DNA of 55,603 nt. Origin: Clostridia bacterium (GTDB taxonomy: Bacteria; Bacillota; Clostridia; TANB77; CAG-508). The stretch is from the NCBI GenBank assembly GCA_017936925.1, contig JAGBEP010000015.1, positions 1-55,603 of the forward strand. The letters run 5' to 3'. Position 1 is the first letter of the stretch. Each line of letters starts with the position of its first letter. This document shows positions 34,263 to 42,763 of the stretch, piece by piece. Under the pieces are notes generated by a model. The model had not been told where the DNA came from. It searched no databases and saw only the letters and a program-made list of their open reading frames with translations. The translations under genes and the position numbers were made by a program.

Positions 34263-35549
34263 ATGTTGAGACTTGAAGAAAAATTTGTGGATGATGTTTT
34301 GAGACTTGTTTCAATCAAATCATTTACAAATGACAGCGCTGGGGTTCTCAGATGTCAACAAGAGTATCAAAAAATTGCAGAAAGGATGGGATTTGTAACT
34401 TATTTTAAGGCAAATGGTAAAGTCTTGATTGTTGAACCTGCTGGAATGACTCAAATTCCTGAAATTGGGATGGTAGTTCATTTGGACACTGTTCCTTTTG
34501 ATGACGCGGAATGGACGGTTAATCCTTTAGGTGAAATAAAAGACGGACGGATTTTTGGTAGAGGGGTTGTAGATGATAAAGCTGCTGCTGTGATGGCGTT
34601 GTATGCTATTTATAGCCTCAAAGGCAAGATTCACGATTCGTGGCAAATTATTGTTGGAAGTTGTGAAGAAGGTGATTGGTCAGATATGGATCTTTTTATG
34701 AAAGAAAATCCTAAATTGGCTAAATTCCTTTTTACAATAGATGGTGATGGCATTCAGCATGGGTGTAGGGGTTATGTTGATATGGAACTTATTTTTAAAA
34801 GGGAAGTATCTTCGAATGTAACTACGCTATGCCAAATGTCTGTACCTAATGCTACTAATAACATGGTTCCTGCTCAAGCTTGTGCGAACATTAAAGGTAA
34901 AGAATGTTGGGTATATGGCGTCGCAGCTCATTCATCTATTCCGGAGGCGGGCGAAAATGCGCTCACTAAATTGGTGCGATTAATAGCTCAGAATAAGACT
35001 ATTGTTTCTGAATTTCCTGGTTTTTTTGAACTTATGAGTAATTTGGAAACTACTAATCTTAAAAAAAGCGTTGGATTTCCAATTGATAGGATTACTTGTG
35101 AAGACGGATGCTATACTACAGTTGTTCCTGTCGATTGCAAAATCTTGAACGATGACTATTTGGTTTTGACACTTAACATTAGATTGTGTGTTCATGTGGC
35201 AAGTAGTATGGTTTCAGAGATGCTTTCGTATATCAGCCAAACCTATAATTGTAATTGTTACATTAAGGATTTTAAGCTTCCGGCGTATGTTGAACCTGAC
35301 TCAAAATATGTTATGAAAATGTTGGAGTCTTATAACGAGATTTTAGGAAAACCAACAGTATCGTGCGTTGCATTGGGAACTGGTTATAATGCGGCATTAC
35401 CAAATTGTGTTATATTTGGACCAAGATTTGACAATTTGCACGACGAACGGGATTTTTGTCATTCTGCTGACGAAAGTAGAAAAATTTCTGACTTGATGAT
35501 TTTTTTGAGAATGCTTAAGTTGTATTTGAAAAAGATGTTGTCGAACTAA
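34263..35549 (+). CDS. M20-family metallopeptidase (PepV/dipeptidase type)
   Basis: The start is set at ATG 34263, spaced 6 nt from GAGGTG; GTG 34254 and ATG 34257 overlap that site. The 428-residue product has M20 metal motifs: VVHLDTVPFDD (His and Asp ligands), GRGVVDDKAAAVMA (bridging Asp), SCEEGDW (catalytic Glu and ligand Glu), DGDGIQHG and a C-terminal FCHSADE. An internal dimerisation domain contains GVAAHSSIPEAGENA. It probably cleaves dipeptides or removes acyl groups in the cytoplasm. Codon use is less AT-rich than neighbours. It has its own consensus promoter and shares a GC-rich hairpin with the convergent gene. Confidence 0.85.
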   Translation: MLRLEEKFVDDVLRLVSIKSFTNDSAGVLRCQQEYQKIAERMGFVTYFKANGKVLIVEPAGMTQIPEIGMVVHLDTVPFDDAEWTVNPLGEIKDGRIFGRGVVDDKAAAVMALYAIYSLKGKIHDSWQIIVGSCEEGDWSDMDLFMKENPKLAKFLFTIDGDGIQHGCRGYVDMELIFKREVSSNVTTLCQMSVPNATNNMVPAQACANIKGKECWVYGVAAHSSIPEAGENALTKLVRLIAQNKTIVSEFPGFFELMSNLETTNLKKSVGFPIDRITCEDGCYTTVVPVDCKILNDDYLVLTLNIRLCVHVASSMVSEMLSYISQTYNCNCYIKDFKLPAYVEPDSKYVMKMLESYNEILGKPTVSCVALGTGYNAALPNCVIFGPRFDNLHDERDFCHSADESRKISDLMIFLRMLKLYLKKMLSN

Positions 35550-35556
35550 AACGAAG

Positions 35557-35587
35557 CAAGCCGGAGGACAGTATGTCCTCCGGCTTG
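35557..35587. terminator. GC-rich hairpin between two convergent genes
   Basis: A 14-bp perfect stem (35557-35570 with 35574-35587, CAAGCCGGAGGACA and its complement) with a GTA loop. No T run follows, but its position between convergent stops suggests a bidirectional terminator. Confidence 0.8.
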
Positions 35588-35605
35588 TGCAAGTTTCGAC
35601 TCTTA

Positions 35606-36820
35606 TTACATTTTTAATAATGTAAAGAAGTCATACTTCTTTAGAGCCTTGTGATGGTACATGACATCAGGTTCTTCATTTCTGAAATATTCCATGAGAG
35701 TCAAAAATGCTAACATTTCGTTCTCAGACTTGAATAACTTTCGAGAAGAGAAACTGGGAATGTTGATAGTTTTCTTTCCTGTTGACGGAAGGATAACTTC
35801 CATTTCAACGTTTTTCTCAGATTTCCATTCATAAGTTTGAGCATAGTTTGCCCAAAGCTGGCAAAGTTCTCTTATGTCTTTGGCGTAAAGGTTGTTTAAG
35901 CTACTGAATCGCATGAAGTCACTAACAAGCCATTCACCACTTGAGAATATGTGCTCTTTGTGGATTCGAATTGCTCTATAAGTTGGCTTGAAAGTTATTT
36001 GAGGATTAAGAAGCTGCGCATCCTTGCGAATGAATTCTTCGTCTTGTGTGTCGAGATTGTTTAGAAAACCTTCAATGGCTGGTATGATTAAATCGTTTTC
36101 AGGCATATCCTTAAAACAATCATTCCATTCATCGAGTAACATTCCGATTGATTGGAATGATACCATTTGGTTTTCAGCTGCGATTTGTTTGTCAGAAAGA
36201 ATGCCCAGAGTACGTACATGAGTAGATTCTTCTTGGTTTTCATCGTCGTAGAGAGCGAGAAATTGAAAGTCTCTTATGTAGCGATAATATATGTGGGCAT
36301 ATTTTACTTTGACTATGTTGCTTTCTGGACCACGAACTCTAGTGGCGATTAAGTCCACGATTTCTTGCATATTGCTGTTAAATGTATACATACTTTCAAA
36401 TGTAGTAACATATAAGACAGCAGATATTGCATCATGAACTAATTGAATAGTTGCAATATCGTTTTGCCGTACAGTACGGAGATAGTGCCTTCTGCCAGAG
36501 TTGTCTAGGTTGAAGAATGTGATGAGCCTCTTTTTTAGTTTCTGATCTGGAATTTTGTTTATCTGTGATTTCAAATCAGAGATATAAAAGGGCGCAATGT
36601 AGGGACTGTTCAGAATGTCCTGATTTGTAAATTGACCACGATCAACCTTTAAGATTTCTAGGTAGAGATTGACGTAGTCGATAGCATTTGGATATTGCTC
36701 GGAATCTAACGCCAGTGTAGCTAACGCTGGATCGAGCATGCTATTTTTTACTGCTACATCACTTGCTATCAACTGTGGTTTATGACCACGGGCTGTGTTG
36801 CGTTTTTGTTTAATTTTCAT
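35606..36820 (-). CDS. Hypothetical 404-residue protein of atypical composition
   Basis: The ATG at 36820 lies 7 nt behind AAAGGA; the ATG 6 nt upstream is too close to it. The product starts basic (MKIKQKRNTARGHKPQ) and continues as a mostly helical soluble protein with many Tyr, Phe and acidic residues. Possible DNA- or RNA-binding through the basic start is only a guess. No catalytic motif, signal peptide or membrane helix is visible. Codon use is richer in GC than native genes, like the convergent M20 peptidase gene, and it has its own strong promoter. Confidence 0.75.
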   Translation of the reverse strand: MKIKQKRNTARGHKPQLIASDVAVKNSMLDPALATLALDSEQYPNAIDYVNLYLEILKVDRGQFTNQDILNSPYIAPFYISDLKSQINKIPDQKLKKRLITFFNLDNSGRRHYLRTVRQNDIATIQLVHDAISAVLYVTTFESMYTFNSNMQEIVDLIATRVRGPESNIVKVKYAHIYYRYIRDFQFLALYDDENQEESTHVRTLGILSDKQIAAENQMVSFQSIGMLLDEWNDCFKDMPENDLIIPAIEGFLNNLDTQDEEFIRKDAQLLNPQITFKPTYRAIRIHKEHIFSSGEWLVSDFMRFSSLNNLYAKDIRELCQLWANYAQTYEWKSEKNVEMEVILPSTGKKTINIPSFSSRKLFKSENEMLAFLTLMEYFRNEEPDVMYHHKALKKYDFFTLLKM

Positions 36821-36844
36821 AAGCATGTCCTTTCTTAGAGTGAG

Positions 36845-36870
36845 TTGATATGATTGATATGATTGATATG
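36845..36870 (-). repeat. Three tandem 9-nt repeats in the leader of the hypothetical gene
   Basis: TTGATATGA occurs at 36845, 36854 and (last base changed) 36863. On the coding (minus) strand this is TCATATCAA repeated between the promoter and the ribosome binding site, so it lies in the 5' untranslated region. Confidence 0.8.
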
Positions 36871-36899
36871 TACTTGCAAAATAAAAATCAATCCATTTT

Positions 36900-36929
36900 A
36901 TTATATCATCTAGTCGAAAGTTATGTCAA
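36900..36929 (-). promoter_or_regulatory. Consensus promoter of the hypothetical higher-GC gene
   Basis: Minus strand: TTGACA (36929-36924), 18-nt spacer, TATAAT (36905-36900). Both hexamers are perfect. Confidence 0.88.
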
Positions 36930-36983
36930 CTAAAAAACTGTTTAGTTAGGACCAAAGAATAGGGGGTTTTAAATTTTTAGGGC

Positions 36984-37012
36984 TTGTGAAATTTACATAT
37001 TCCGTGTATAAT
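36984..37012 (+). promoter_or_regulatory. Promoter of the guanylate-kinase-like gene
   Basis: TTGTGA (36984-36989), 17-nt spacer, TATAAT (37007-37012). The start near 37019 lies downstream of the first in-frame ATG at 37014, so translation must begin later. Confidence 0.7.
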
Positions 37013-37052
37013 AATGAAAGCACATTTGAAAATAGAGGTGATTGATATTTTA

Positions 37053-37607
37053 TTGGCGATTGCAGGAATAACTGGAATAGGTAAATCTTATTATAAAGAT
37101 AAAATAATGAATGTATTAGGATTTGATAAAATAAAAATTATAACTACTCGTAAACCTAGAATAGGTGAAGTGAATAATGATGATAAAATTTTTGTTAATG
37201 AAAAAGAATTGAACGAATTAGTTAAAAGTGGAAAAATTGCTTATAAATTTGATCTATTGGGTAATACGTATGCTTATAATAAAGAGTCTTTATTTTCGGA
37301 TGTAAATACGGTTTTTGAACTTCATTATAGTACAATAGGTGATTTAAAGACGATATGTCCTAAATTAAAAGTTATATATTTGTTGCCAAAAGATATTAAT
37401 ATGGCTAAGGAAAAGTTGAGAGAGAGACATTTAGATTTTGAAGTTGAACAAGCTCGAATTAAAGAAATAGATGAACATTATAATAAGATAATGAATGATT
37501 CAGAATTGATGGGTATGTTTGATTATGTATTATATAATAATTATGATAAAGAATCTGAAAATCAAGTAATTAATTTAGTAAGAAATTTAGTTGAAAAAGG
37601 TGAATAA
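37053..37607 (+). CDS. Guanylate-kinase-like P-loop protein
   Basis: The ATG at 37014 lies before the predicted transcription start, so I prefer TTG 37053, 12 nt after GAGGTG; GTG 37038 is possible. The product is about 184 residues. It has a P-loop GITGIGKSYYKD, then the GMP-binding pattern IITTRKPRIGEVNNDDKIFV, and ELHYSTIGDLKTICPKLKVIYLLPKD, all typical of guanylate kinase. It is more diverged than housekeeping Gmk (which reads SRKPRPGE.G.DY.F), so it may be a paralogue with another nucleotide substrate. It overlaps or abuts the phosphotransferase gene. Confidence 0.75.
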   Translation: MAIAGITGIGKSYYKDKIMNVLGFDKIKIITTRKPRIGEVNNDDKIFVNEKELNELVKSGKIAYKFDLLGNTYAYNKESLFSDVNTVFELHYSTIGDLKTICPKLKVIYLLPKDINMAKEKLRERHLDFEVEQARIKEIDEHYNKIMNDSELMGMFDYVLYNNYDKESENQVINLVRNLVEKGE

Positions 37608-37611
37608 AGTA

Positions 37612-38445
37612 GTGGTAGGAAAATTTTTTTCATTAGATGAAAACTTTAATAATATAATTGAAAAATCTTTGCAAGGAAGAGAAATCAAGAATATAAATTT
37701 TATATCTACAGGTTGGACTAATATTGTGTATGAAGTTGAAACAAATGATGGAAACTATTATTTTAGATTTCCAAGAGATGATTTTTGGATTAGAACAATT
37801 GTTAAAGATTGTGAATTTTCAAAATATATCTATGGAAAAACGGATTATAATACGGTTCAATTAGTTCAATTGAGTAATGAAAATCGCGCTTTTAGTATGC
37901 ATAAAAAAATAGAAGGAAAAGCTTTATCAGAAAAAATGAATGATATGAGTTTAGAAGAAATTAAACAGGTATCTAAAGAGATTGCTGAATTTATGTGTCA
38001 ATTGCATAATTTGAAATATGATAAGAATGAAATTTTTACAACGAATAATATAGGCTTAAACTTGGTAGATTTTTTGGATGAGTTGATTGTAAAACATTTA
38101 CATAGTGAGGATAAAGTTTTTTGGAAATATTTTGATTTTACTAAAAAGGAGAATAATTGTTTAGTACATGGAGATTTGAATCCTGGAAATATTATTGTAG
38201 ATGAGAATAATCATATTTCAGCAATTATTGATTTCGGATTTGCCGGTTTTGGAAACAAGTATTTTGATATTGCTCGTATAATTGGTAGACTTCCTGTAGA
38301 ATTTAAGAATGAGATTATTAATAATTATGAACGTATGTCTAATCAAAAACTTGATTACAAAATTTTAGATACAGAGATTGATTTATGGAATAAAATAGAT
38401 AGTGGATATATTAATTATATGAGGGGAATAGGAATATATGAGTAA
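37612..38445 (+). CDS. Aminoglycoside phosphotransferase/choline kinase-fold protein
   Basis: The start is uncertain: GTG 37612 or a GTG/TTG slightly upstream overlapping the previous gene; about 277 residues. Kinase-fold motifs are clear: TNIVYEVETNDGNYYFRFPRD (ATP-binding lobe), catalytic loop LVHGDLNPGNIIVDE and metal motif AIIDFGFAGFG. These define the APH family, which includes antibiotic, choline and small-molecule kinases. The substrate is not predictable. Coupling to the guanylate-kinase-like gene suggests joint function. Confidence 0.85.
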   Translation: MVGKFFSLDENFNNIIEKSLQGREIKNINFISTGWTNIVYEVETNDGNYYFRFPRDDFWIRTIVKDCEFSKYIYGKTDYNTVQLVQLSNENRAFSMHKKIEGKALSEKMNDMSLEEIKQVSKEIAEFMCQLHNLKYDKNEIFTTNNIGLNLVDFLDELIVKHLHSEDKVFWKYFDFTKKENNCLVHGDLNPGNIIVDENNHISAIIDFGFAGFGNKYFDIARIIGRLPVEFKNEIINNYERMSNQKLDYKILDTEIDLWNKIDSGYINYMRGIGIYE

Positions 38446-38469
38446 AAGTCGTTTATAAACGGCTTTTTT
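38444..38469 (+). terminator. Terminator after the phosphotransferase gene
   Basis: AAAAGTCGTT pairs with AACGGCTTTT (one T-G pair) around a 4-nt loop and ends in T residues; it overlaps the stop codon. Confidence 0.8.
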
Positions 38470-38590
38470 GTTGTTTAAATATGTATAAATGTAGGGTTAT
38501 ATGACTATAGCTTATAGAAATATTAAATCCAACTGAACTATTTATGTAAATCGTGCATAAGATATATTAACTTTGAAAGGTGGAGTTAAT

Positions 38591-39853
38591 ATGACAAAAT
38601 ATGTTATTAATGGTGAAAATAAACTTGAGGGAAGTGTAGATATTTCAGGTTCAAAAAATAGTGCACTTCCTATTATTGCAGCTTGCATTTTAAATGGAGG
38701 AAAAACTAATTTGTATAATGTTCCTAATATTAATGATACTGAAGGAATGCTTGAAATATTGAAAAATTTAGGATGTAACATTAAGAAAAAAGGAAAAAAG
38801 ATTTGTATTGATTCTAGTAAAATTAATAAATATGATATAGATAGTAAGCTTATGAATAAGATGCGTTCGTCTGTTATTATTGTTGGTGCAATTTTGGCTA
38901 GATTTAAGAAAGCTAGTTTTTCTTATCCTGGAGGATGTGAAATTGGAGCTAGACCAATTGATTTACATATAAAGGGTTTTAGAAAAATGGGAATAAATAT
39001 TGATGAAAGTACTGGATATATAGTAGGAAAGTGTGATAAAATAAAGCCGACAGAAATACAATTGGATTTTCCCAGTGTAGGTGCAACAGAGAATTTAATT
39101 CTTGTATCTGTTTTTACTGATGGAGAGACGGTCATTAGAAATGTCGCAATGGAACCAGAAATAGAGGATTTACAGAATTTTTTAAATAAGATGGGAGCTA
39201 AGGTTTCTGGAGCAGGTAGTAATGTTATTAGAATTATTGGAGTAAAAAAATTAAAAGAAATTTCATATACAATTATGCCTGATAGAATTGAAACAGGAAC
39301 TTTTTTAACTTATGCTGCTATGTCTGGAGGAAATGTGGAAGTATGTAAATGTAATACTGAACATATTATTCCAATTTTGACTAAGCTTGAGGAATCTGGT
39401 TGTAGAATTTATAATGAAAAAAATAGGCTTGCTTTGATAGCACCCAAAAGATTAAAAGCTATAGATTTTCAAACTTTGCCATATCCGGGTTTTCCTACTG
39501 ATATGCAATCTGTGTTTTTATCTATGCTTACAGTTGCAAAAGGAACGTCAACTGTGACAGAAAATATTTTTGAAAATAGATTTAAATGTGTTTCTGAACT
39601 TTCAAAAATGGGTGCAAAAATTTCAGTTCTTGGTTCTTCTTGTGTCATAAAAGGTGTAAAAAGATTGCATGGAACAATTGTAAAGGCTGCAGATTTAAGA
39701 GGAGGAGCAGCATTAATTGGTGCTGGAATTAAGGCGAGAGGAACAACAGTAATTGAGAATGGTGACTTTATCGAAAGAGGATATGATAATATTGAATTTA
39801 AATTGAAAAATTTAAATATAGATATTAAAAAAATAAAGGAGCATGTAAATTGA
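38591..39853 (+). CDS. murA: UDP-N-acetylglucosamine 1-carboxyvinyltransferase
   Basis: MurA transfers enolpyruvate from PEP to UDP-GlcNAc, the first committed step of peptidoglycan synthesis. The ATG at 38591 follows AAAGGTGGAG; an in-frame TTG at 38573 overlaps that site. The 420-residue protein has GSKNSALPIIAA near the start and active-site C116 in PGGCEIGARPIDLH, the fosfomycin target residue. DLRGGAALIGAG and ERGYDNIEFKL lie at the C-terminus. The stop overlaps the divIB start. Confidence 0.96.
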   Translation: MTKYVINGENKLEGSVDISGSKNSALPIIAACILNGGKTNLYNVPNINDTEGMLEILKNLGCNIKKKGKKICIDSSKINKYDIDSKLMNKMRSSVIIVGAILARFKKASFSYPGGCEIGARPIDLHIKGFRKMGINIDESTGYIVGKCDKIKPTEIQLDFPSVGATENLILVSVFTDGETVIRNVAMEPEIEDLQNFLNKMGAKVSGAGSNVIRIIGVKKLKEISYTIMPDRIETGTFLTYAAMSGGNVEVCKCNTEHIIPILTKLEESGCRIYNEKNRLALIAPKRLKAIDFQTLPYPGFPTDMQSVFLSMLTVAKGTSTVTENIFENRFKCVSELSKMGAKISVLGSSCVIKGVKRLHGTIVKAADLRGGAALIGAGIKARGTTVIENGDFIERGYDNIEFKLKNLNIDIKKIKEHVN

Positions 39854-40815
39854 AACAGAAGAAAAAAAGAAAACAGAAAGTGAATAATGATAAATTTAAT
39901 TTTGATGATGAATATATTATAGGTTTTTCTGATTCGGCTACTGTCACTAAATCTAACAAAAACAACAAAAAAATTAGTAAGAAAAATAATAAGAAGAAAG
40001 TATCTGCTTCTAAGAAAAAAGAAAATAAGAAGGCTCCTACAAGTGCAAAAATAAAATCTAAAAAGAAAAAAGTGGTTTCTAAATTGTTAAAGATATTTTT
40101 AGTCCTTGCATTATTTGTTGGAGCTGGATGTTTCCTTTGTTTGTCACCAAATTTTAATGTTCAAGAGATAGAGGTTGAAAATAATAGTGTGATTTCGTCT
40201 GATACGATTATTAGTTTATCTAAAATAGAGATGTTTAAAAATATTTTTTTAATAGATAAATCAGATGCAATTCAAAATATAGAGAAAGAACCTTATATAA
40301 ATTCTGTTAAAATTTCAAGGATGTTTCCTAATAAAATAAAAATTACCGTTGAAGAACGTACAGAAAAATACTTATTAGAATTTGCTGAGGGAAAATATGC
40401 TGTATTAGATGGACAAGGATATATATTAAGAATTACTAATACACTTATTGATTTACCTATAATTGTTGGAACTAAAACAGATTTAAATTCGATTATTGAG
40501 ATTAATGACAATCAAACTAGACTTTGTGAAGAAGATTTAAAAAAATTGGATATAGTTGCAAGTATTATTGATACTGCTAAAAATTATGAGGTAGATACAT
40601 ATATAACAAAAATTGATATTGGTGATATTACTGATGTTAAATTAGTTTTAGAAAGTGAACAAAAGACTGTATATTTAGGTTCTTGCTCAGATTTGAATAC
40701 AAGAATTTTATATATGAAAGATATTTTGAATAGAGAAAAAGGGATTAAAGGAGAGCTTTTTATAAATGGAAATCTTTCTGAAGATCGTGTGTTTTTCCGT
40801 GAATCTGTAAATTAG
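39850..40815 (+). CDS. divIB: Cell division protein DivIB/FtsQ
   Basis: The TTG start overlaps the murA stop (TTGA). The 321-residue protein has a Lys-rich cytoplasmic N-terminus of about 75 residues, one transmembrane helix (LLKIFLVLALFVGAGCFLCL) and a POTRA domain (FNVQEIEVENNSVISSDTII, then IKITVEERTEKYLLEF). DivIB links early and late divisome proteins outside the membrane. The long basic N-terminus is longer than in many homologues. It sits between murA and the DUF881 genes, a common Firmicute order. Confidence 0.93.
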   Translation: MKQKKKRKQKVNNDKFNFDDEYIIGFSDSATVTKSNKNNKKISKKNNKKKVSASKKKENKKAPTSAKIKSKKKKVVSKLLKIFLVLALFVGAGCFLCLSPNFNVQEIEVENNSVISSDTIISLSKIEMFKNIFLIDKSDAIQNIEKEPYINSVKISRMFPNKIKITVEERTEKYLLEFAEGKYAVLDGQGYILRITNTLIDLPIIVGTKTDLNSIIEINDNQTRLCEEDLKKLDIVASIIDTAKNYEVDTYITKIDIGDITDVKLVLESEQKTVYLGSCSDLNTRILYMKDILNREKGIKGELFINGNLSEDRVFFRESVN

Positions 40816-40827
40816 GAGTTGATTTGT

Positions 40828-41550
40828 TTGAGAAAAGAAAAATGGCAGGTATTTATAATTGGTGGATTATGTTTTTTAACTGCTGCAAGTATTTGTGTTC
40901 AATATAGAAGTGCACAAAGTTATATTACTAAATCTGATGTTTCTGTTCAATCAATGTCAGAAAATAAGTTAAGAGACAATGTTTTAAAAGAACAAGAAAA
41001 TAATAAAAAATTATCAAATGAATTACAAAGTAAACTTGATGAACTTGAAAATTTAAGAAAAACTACAGCATCTAATAGTGAAGAAGCACAGGCTTTAGAG
41101 ACTCAACTTACTGAGCTTAATAGGCTTCTTGGATATACTGATGTTAAAGGTAAAGGATTGGTTATTACATTACAAGATGCGGATGCTTCTACAAATGGAT
41201 ATACAAATGATAATCTTGTGCATGATTTAGATTTAGTTGATATTGTTAATGAACTTTTTAATGCTGGTGCAGAAGCGGTTTCAATTAATGATCAGCGAAT
41301 TACAACATCTACAGCGATAAACTGTAATGGAAATGTTGTTAGAATAAATAATGAAAAGGTATCTGTCCCTTTTGTTATAAAGGCGATAGGATCTCCAGAA
41401 GGTTTGTATGGAACAATGACTAGACCTGGAGGATATTTGTCATTAATGGAAAATGGTAAGATTAAGATAAAAGTTGAAAAGAAAGAAGAACTTACTGTTT
41501 CAAAGTTTAATGGAACACATCAATATAAATATATGGAAATTGCAGAATAG
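40828..41550 (+). CDS. DUF881 family membrane protein, copy 1
   Basis: The likely start is TTG 40828, 9 nt after AGGAG; TTG 40819 is too close. The roughly 240-residue protein has an N-terminal transmembrane helix, a coiled-coil (EQENNKKLSNELQSKLDELE) and a DUF881 (YlxW/YlxX-like) domain: GLVITLQDA, VHDLDLVDIVNELFNAGAEAVS, INDQRITT, VIKAIG. Such proteins sit in division clusters; the role is unknown. Confidence 0.9.
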   Translation: MRKEKWQVFIIGGLCFLTAASICVQYRSAQSYITKSDVSVQSMSENKLRDNVLKEQENNKKLSNELQSKLDELENLRKTTASNSEEAQALETQLTELNRLLGYTDVKGKGLVITLQDADASTNGYTNDNLVHDLDLVDIVNELFNAGAEAVSINDQRITTSTAINCNGNVVRINNEKVSVPFVIKAIGSPEGLYGTMTRPGGYLSLMENGKIKIKVEKKEELTVSKFNGTHQYKYMEIAE

Positions 41551-41560
41551 GGGTGAAGTA

Positions 41561-42262
41561 ATGAAAGGTAAAATTATAATGTTGATAACAATTGGTATAA
41601 TATGTGCTTTACTTACTAGTGTTATGTTTGTTCAATTTAAAAGTGTACAAGTTATTGAAGAATCTGGCGTAGGAGCAATGTTAGAAGCTGAGCTAAGGTC
41701 CGAATATTCAGAAATTAAAGAAAAAAACGCTGAAATTGAGGAACAAATAGAAGAAACACAAAAAAGTATTGATGAGTATAATAAATTATCTACAGATGAC
41801 CAAGGTGCAAGAGAGTTATTAAGAGAAGATGTAACTGATGCAGAAATGGATTTAGGTTATACAGATGTTAAAGGACCAGGACTTATTATTACTCTCTCAG
41901 ATGGAAATAATGCTGCTAATAATGATGATGAAGTTGTAAAATATTATGATTTATTACTTGCTATTAATGAACTTAAATATGCTGGGGCTGAGGCTATTTC
42001 TATAAATGACGAAAGATATGTAACTAGTAGCTATATTGCTAGTATTCAAAATATGTATATGGTTATGAATGGACAAAGAATTACTTCTCCTTATACGATA
42101 AAAGTTATTGGAGATGCAAAATATTTGGAGAGTGTTATTAATATAAAGGGTGGACTTAGTGATCAGATGAAGTCTTATAATAAAAATATTTCATATACGG
42201 TTGAAAATGAAATTCGTATTAATAAATATGAAAATTTGATTGAGATTAATTATGGGGAATAA
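41561..42262 (+). CDS. DUF881 family membrane protein, copy 2
   Basis: The ATG at 41561 follows GGGGTGAAG; the open frame extends upstream into the previous gene but has no site there. The 233-residue paralogue has the same layout as its neighbour: one transmembrane helix, a coiled coil (IKEKNAEIEEQIEETQK) and GLIITLSDG, INELKYAGAEAISINDERY, IKVIGD. Tandem DUF881 genes before sbp are typical of Firmicute division loci. Confidence 0.9.
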   Translation: MKGKIIMLITIGIICALLTSVMFVQFKSVQVIEESGVGAMLEAELRSEYSEIKEKNAEIEEQIEETQKSIDEYNKLSTDDQGARELLREDVTDAEMDLGYTDVKGPGLIITLSDGNNAANNDDEVVKYYDLLLAINELKYAGAEAISINDERYVTSSYIASIQNMYMVMNGQRITSPYTIKVIGDAKYLESVINIKGGLSDQMKSYNKNISYTVENEIRINKYENLIEINYGE

Positions 42263-42283
42263 AAGAAGAGAGGATTTGATAAA

Positions 42284-42655
42284 ATGATTTATTTAACTAT
42301 TATTATTTGTTCTATATTAGGAATTTTGCTAGGAATGAATTTGCCAACAATTTCATATTCATATTCAGGATATTTAGCAATTGCAATTATAGCTGCTCTT
42401 GATTCTGTTTTCGGGGGAATAACATCTGTACTTAAGAAAAATTTTGATATTAAGATTTTTGTATCTGGTTTTTTTGGAAATGCAATTTTAGCAATGCTTT
42501 TGACTTATTTAGGAGAAAAATTAAATGTTGATATTTATTTAGCAGCTGTTATAGTTTTTGTTGGCAGAATGTTTACTAATTTATCAATTATTAGAAGATT
42601 TTATATAGAGAAATGGTCTAAAAAATTTGAAGAAAAGAAGAAAAAAATGTCATAG
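42284..42655 (+). CDS. sbp: Small basic protein Sbp (DUF1290)
   Basis: The 123-residue membrane protein has four hydrophobic segments and the DUF1290 motifs YSGYLAIAIIAALDSVFGG, FVSGFFGNAILA and RMFTNLSIIRR. It follows two DUF881 genes, as in Bacillus where sbp precedes ftsA. Here ftsA lies 16 kb away. The charged C-terminus is EEKKKKMS. Confidence 0.92.
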   Translation: MIYLTIIICSILGILLGMNLPTISYSYSGYLAIAIIAALDSVFGGITSVLKKNFDIKIFVSGFFGNAILAMLLTYLGEKLNVDIYLAAVIVFVGRMFTNLSIIRRFYIEKWSKKFEEKKKKMS

Positions 42656-42675
42656 TGTTTTACTATGGCATTTTT
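42643..42675 (+). terminator. Terminator after sbp
   Basis: A 14-bp stem (42643-42656 with 42662-42675, one T-G pair) with a GTTTT loop overlaps the end of sbp; its outer A/T arm supplies the T run. Confidence 0.85.
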
Positions 42676-42701
42676 ATTGTTTTTACTTTATAATATATTC
42701 C

Positions 42702-42730
42702 TTGAAAAATGCCTGAAAGTATTGTAAAAT
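42702..42730 (+). promoter_or_regulatory. Promoter of the WG-repeat gene
   Basis: TTGAAA (42702-42707), 17-nt spacer, TAAAAT (42725-42730). Confidence 0.7.
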
Positions 42731-42763
42731 ATTGATATTAATGAAGGAGAAGAAATATTATAT

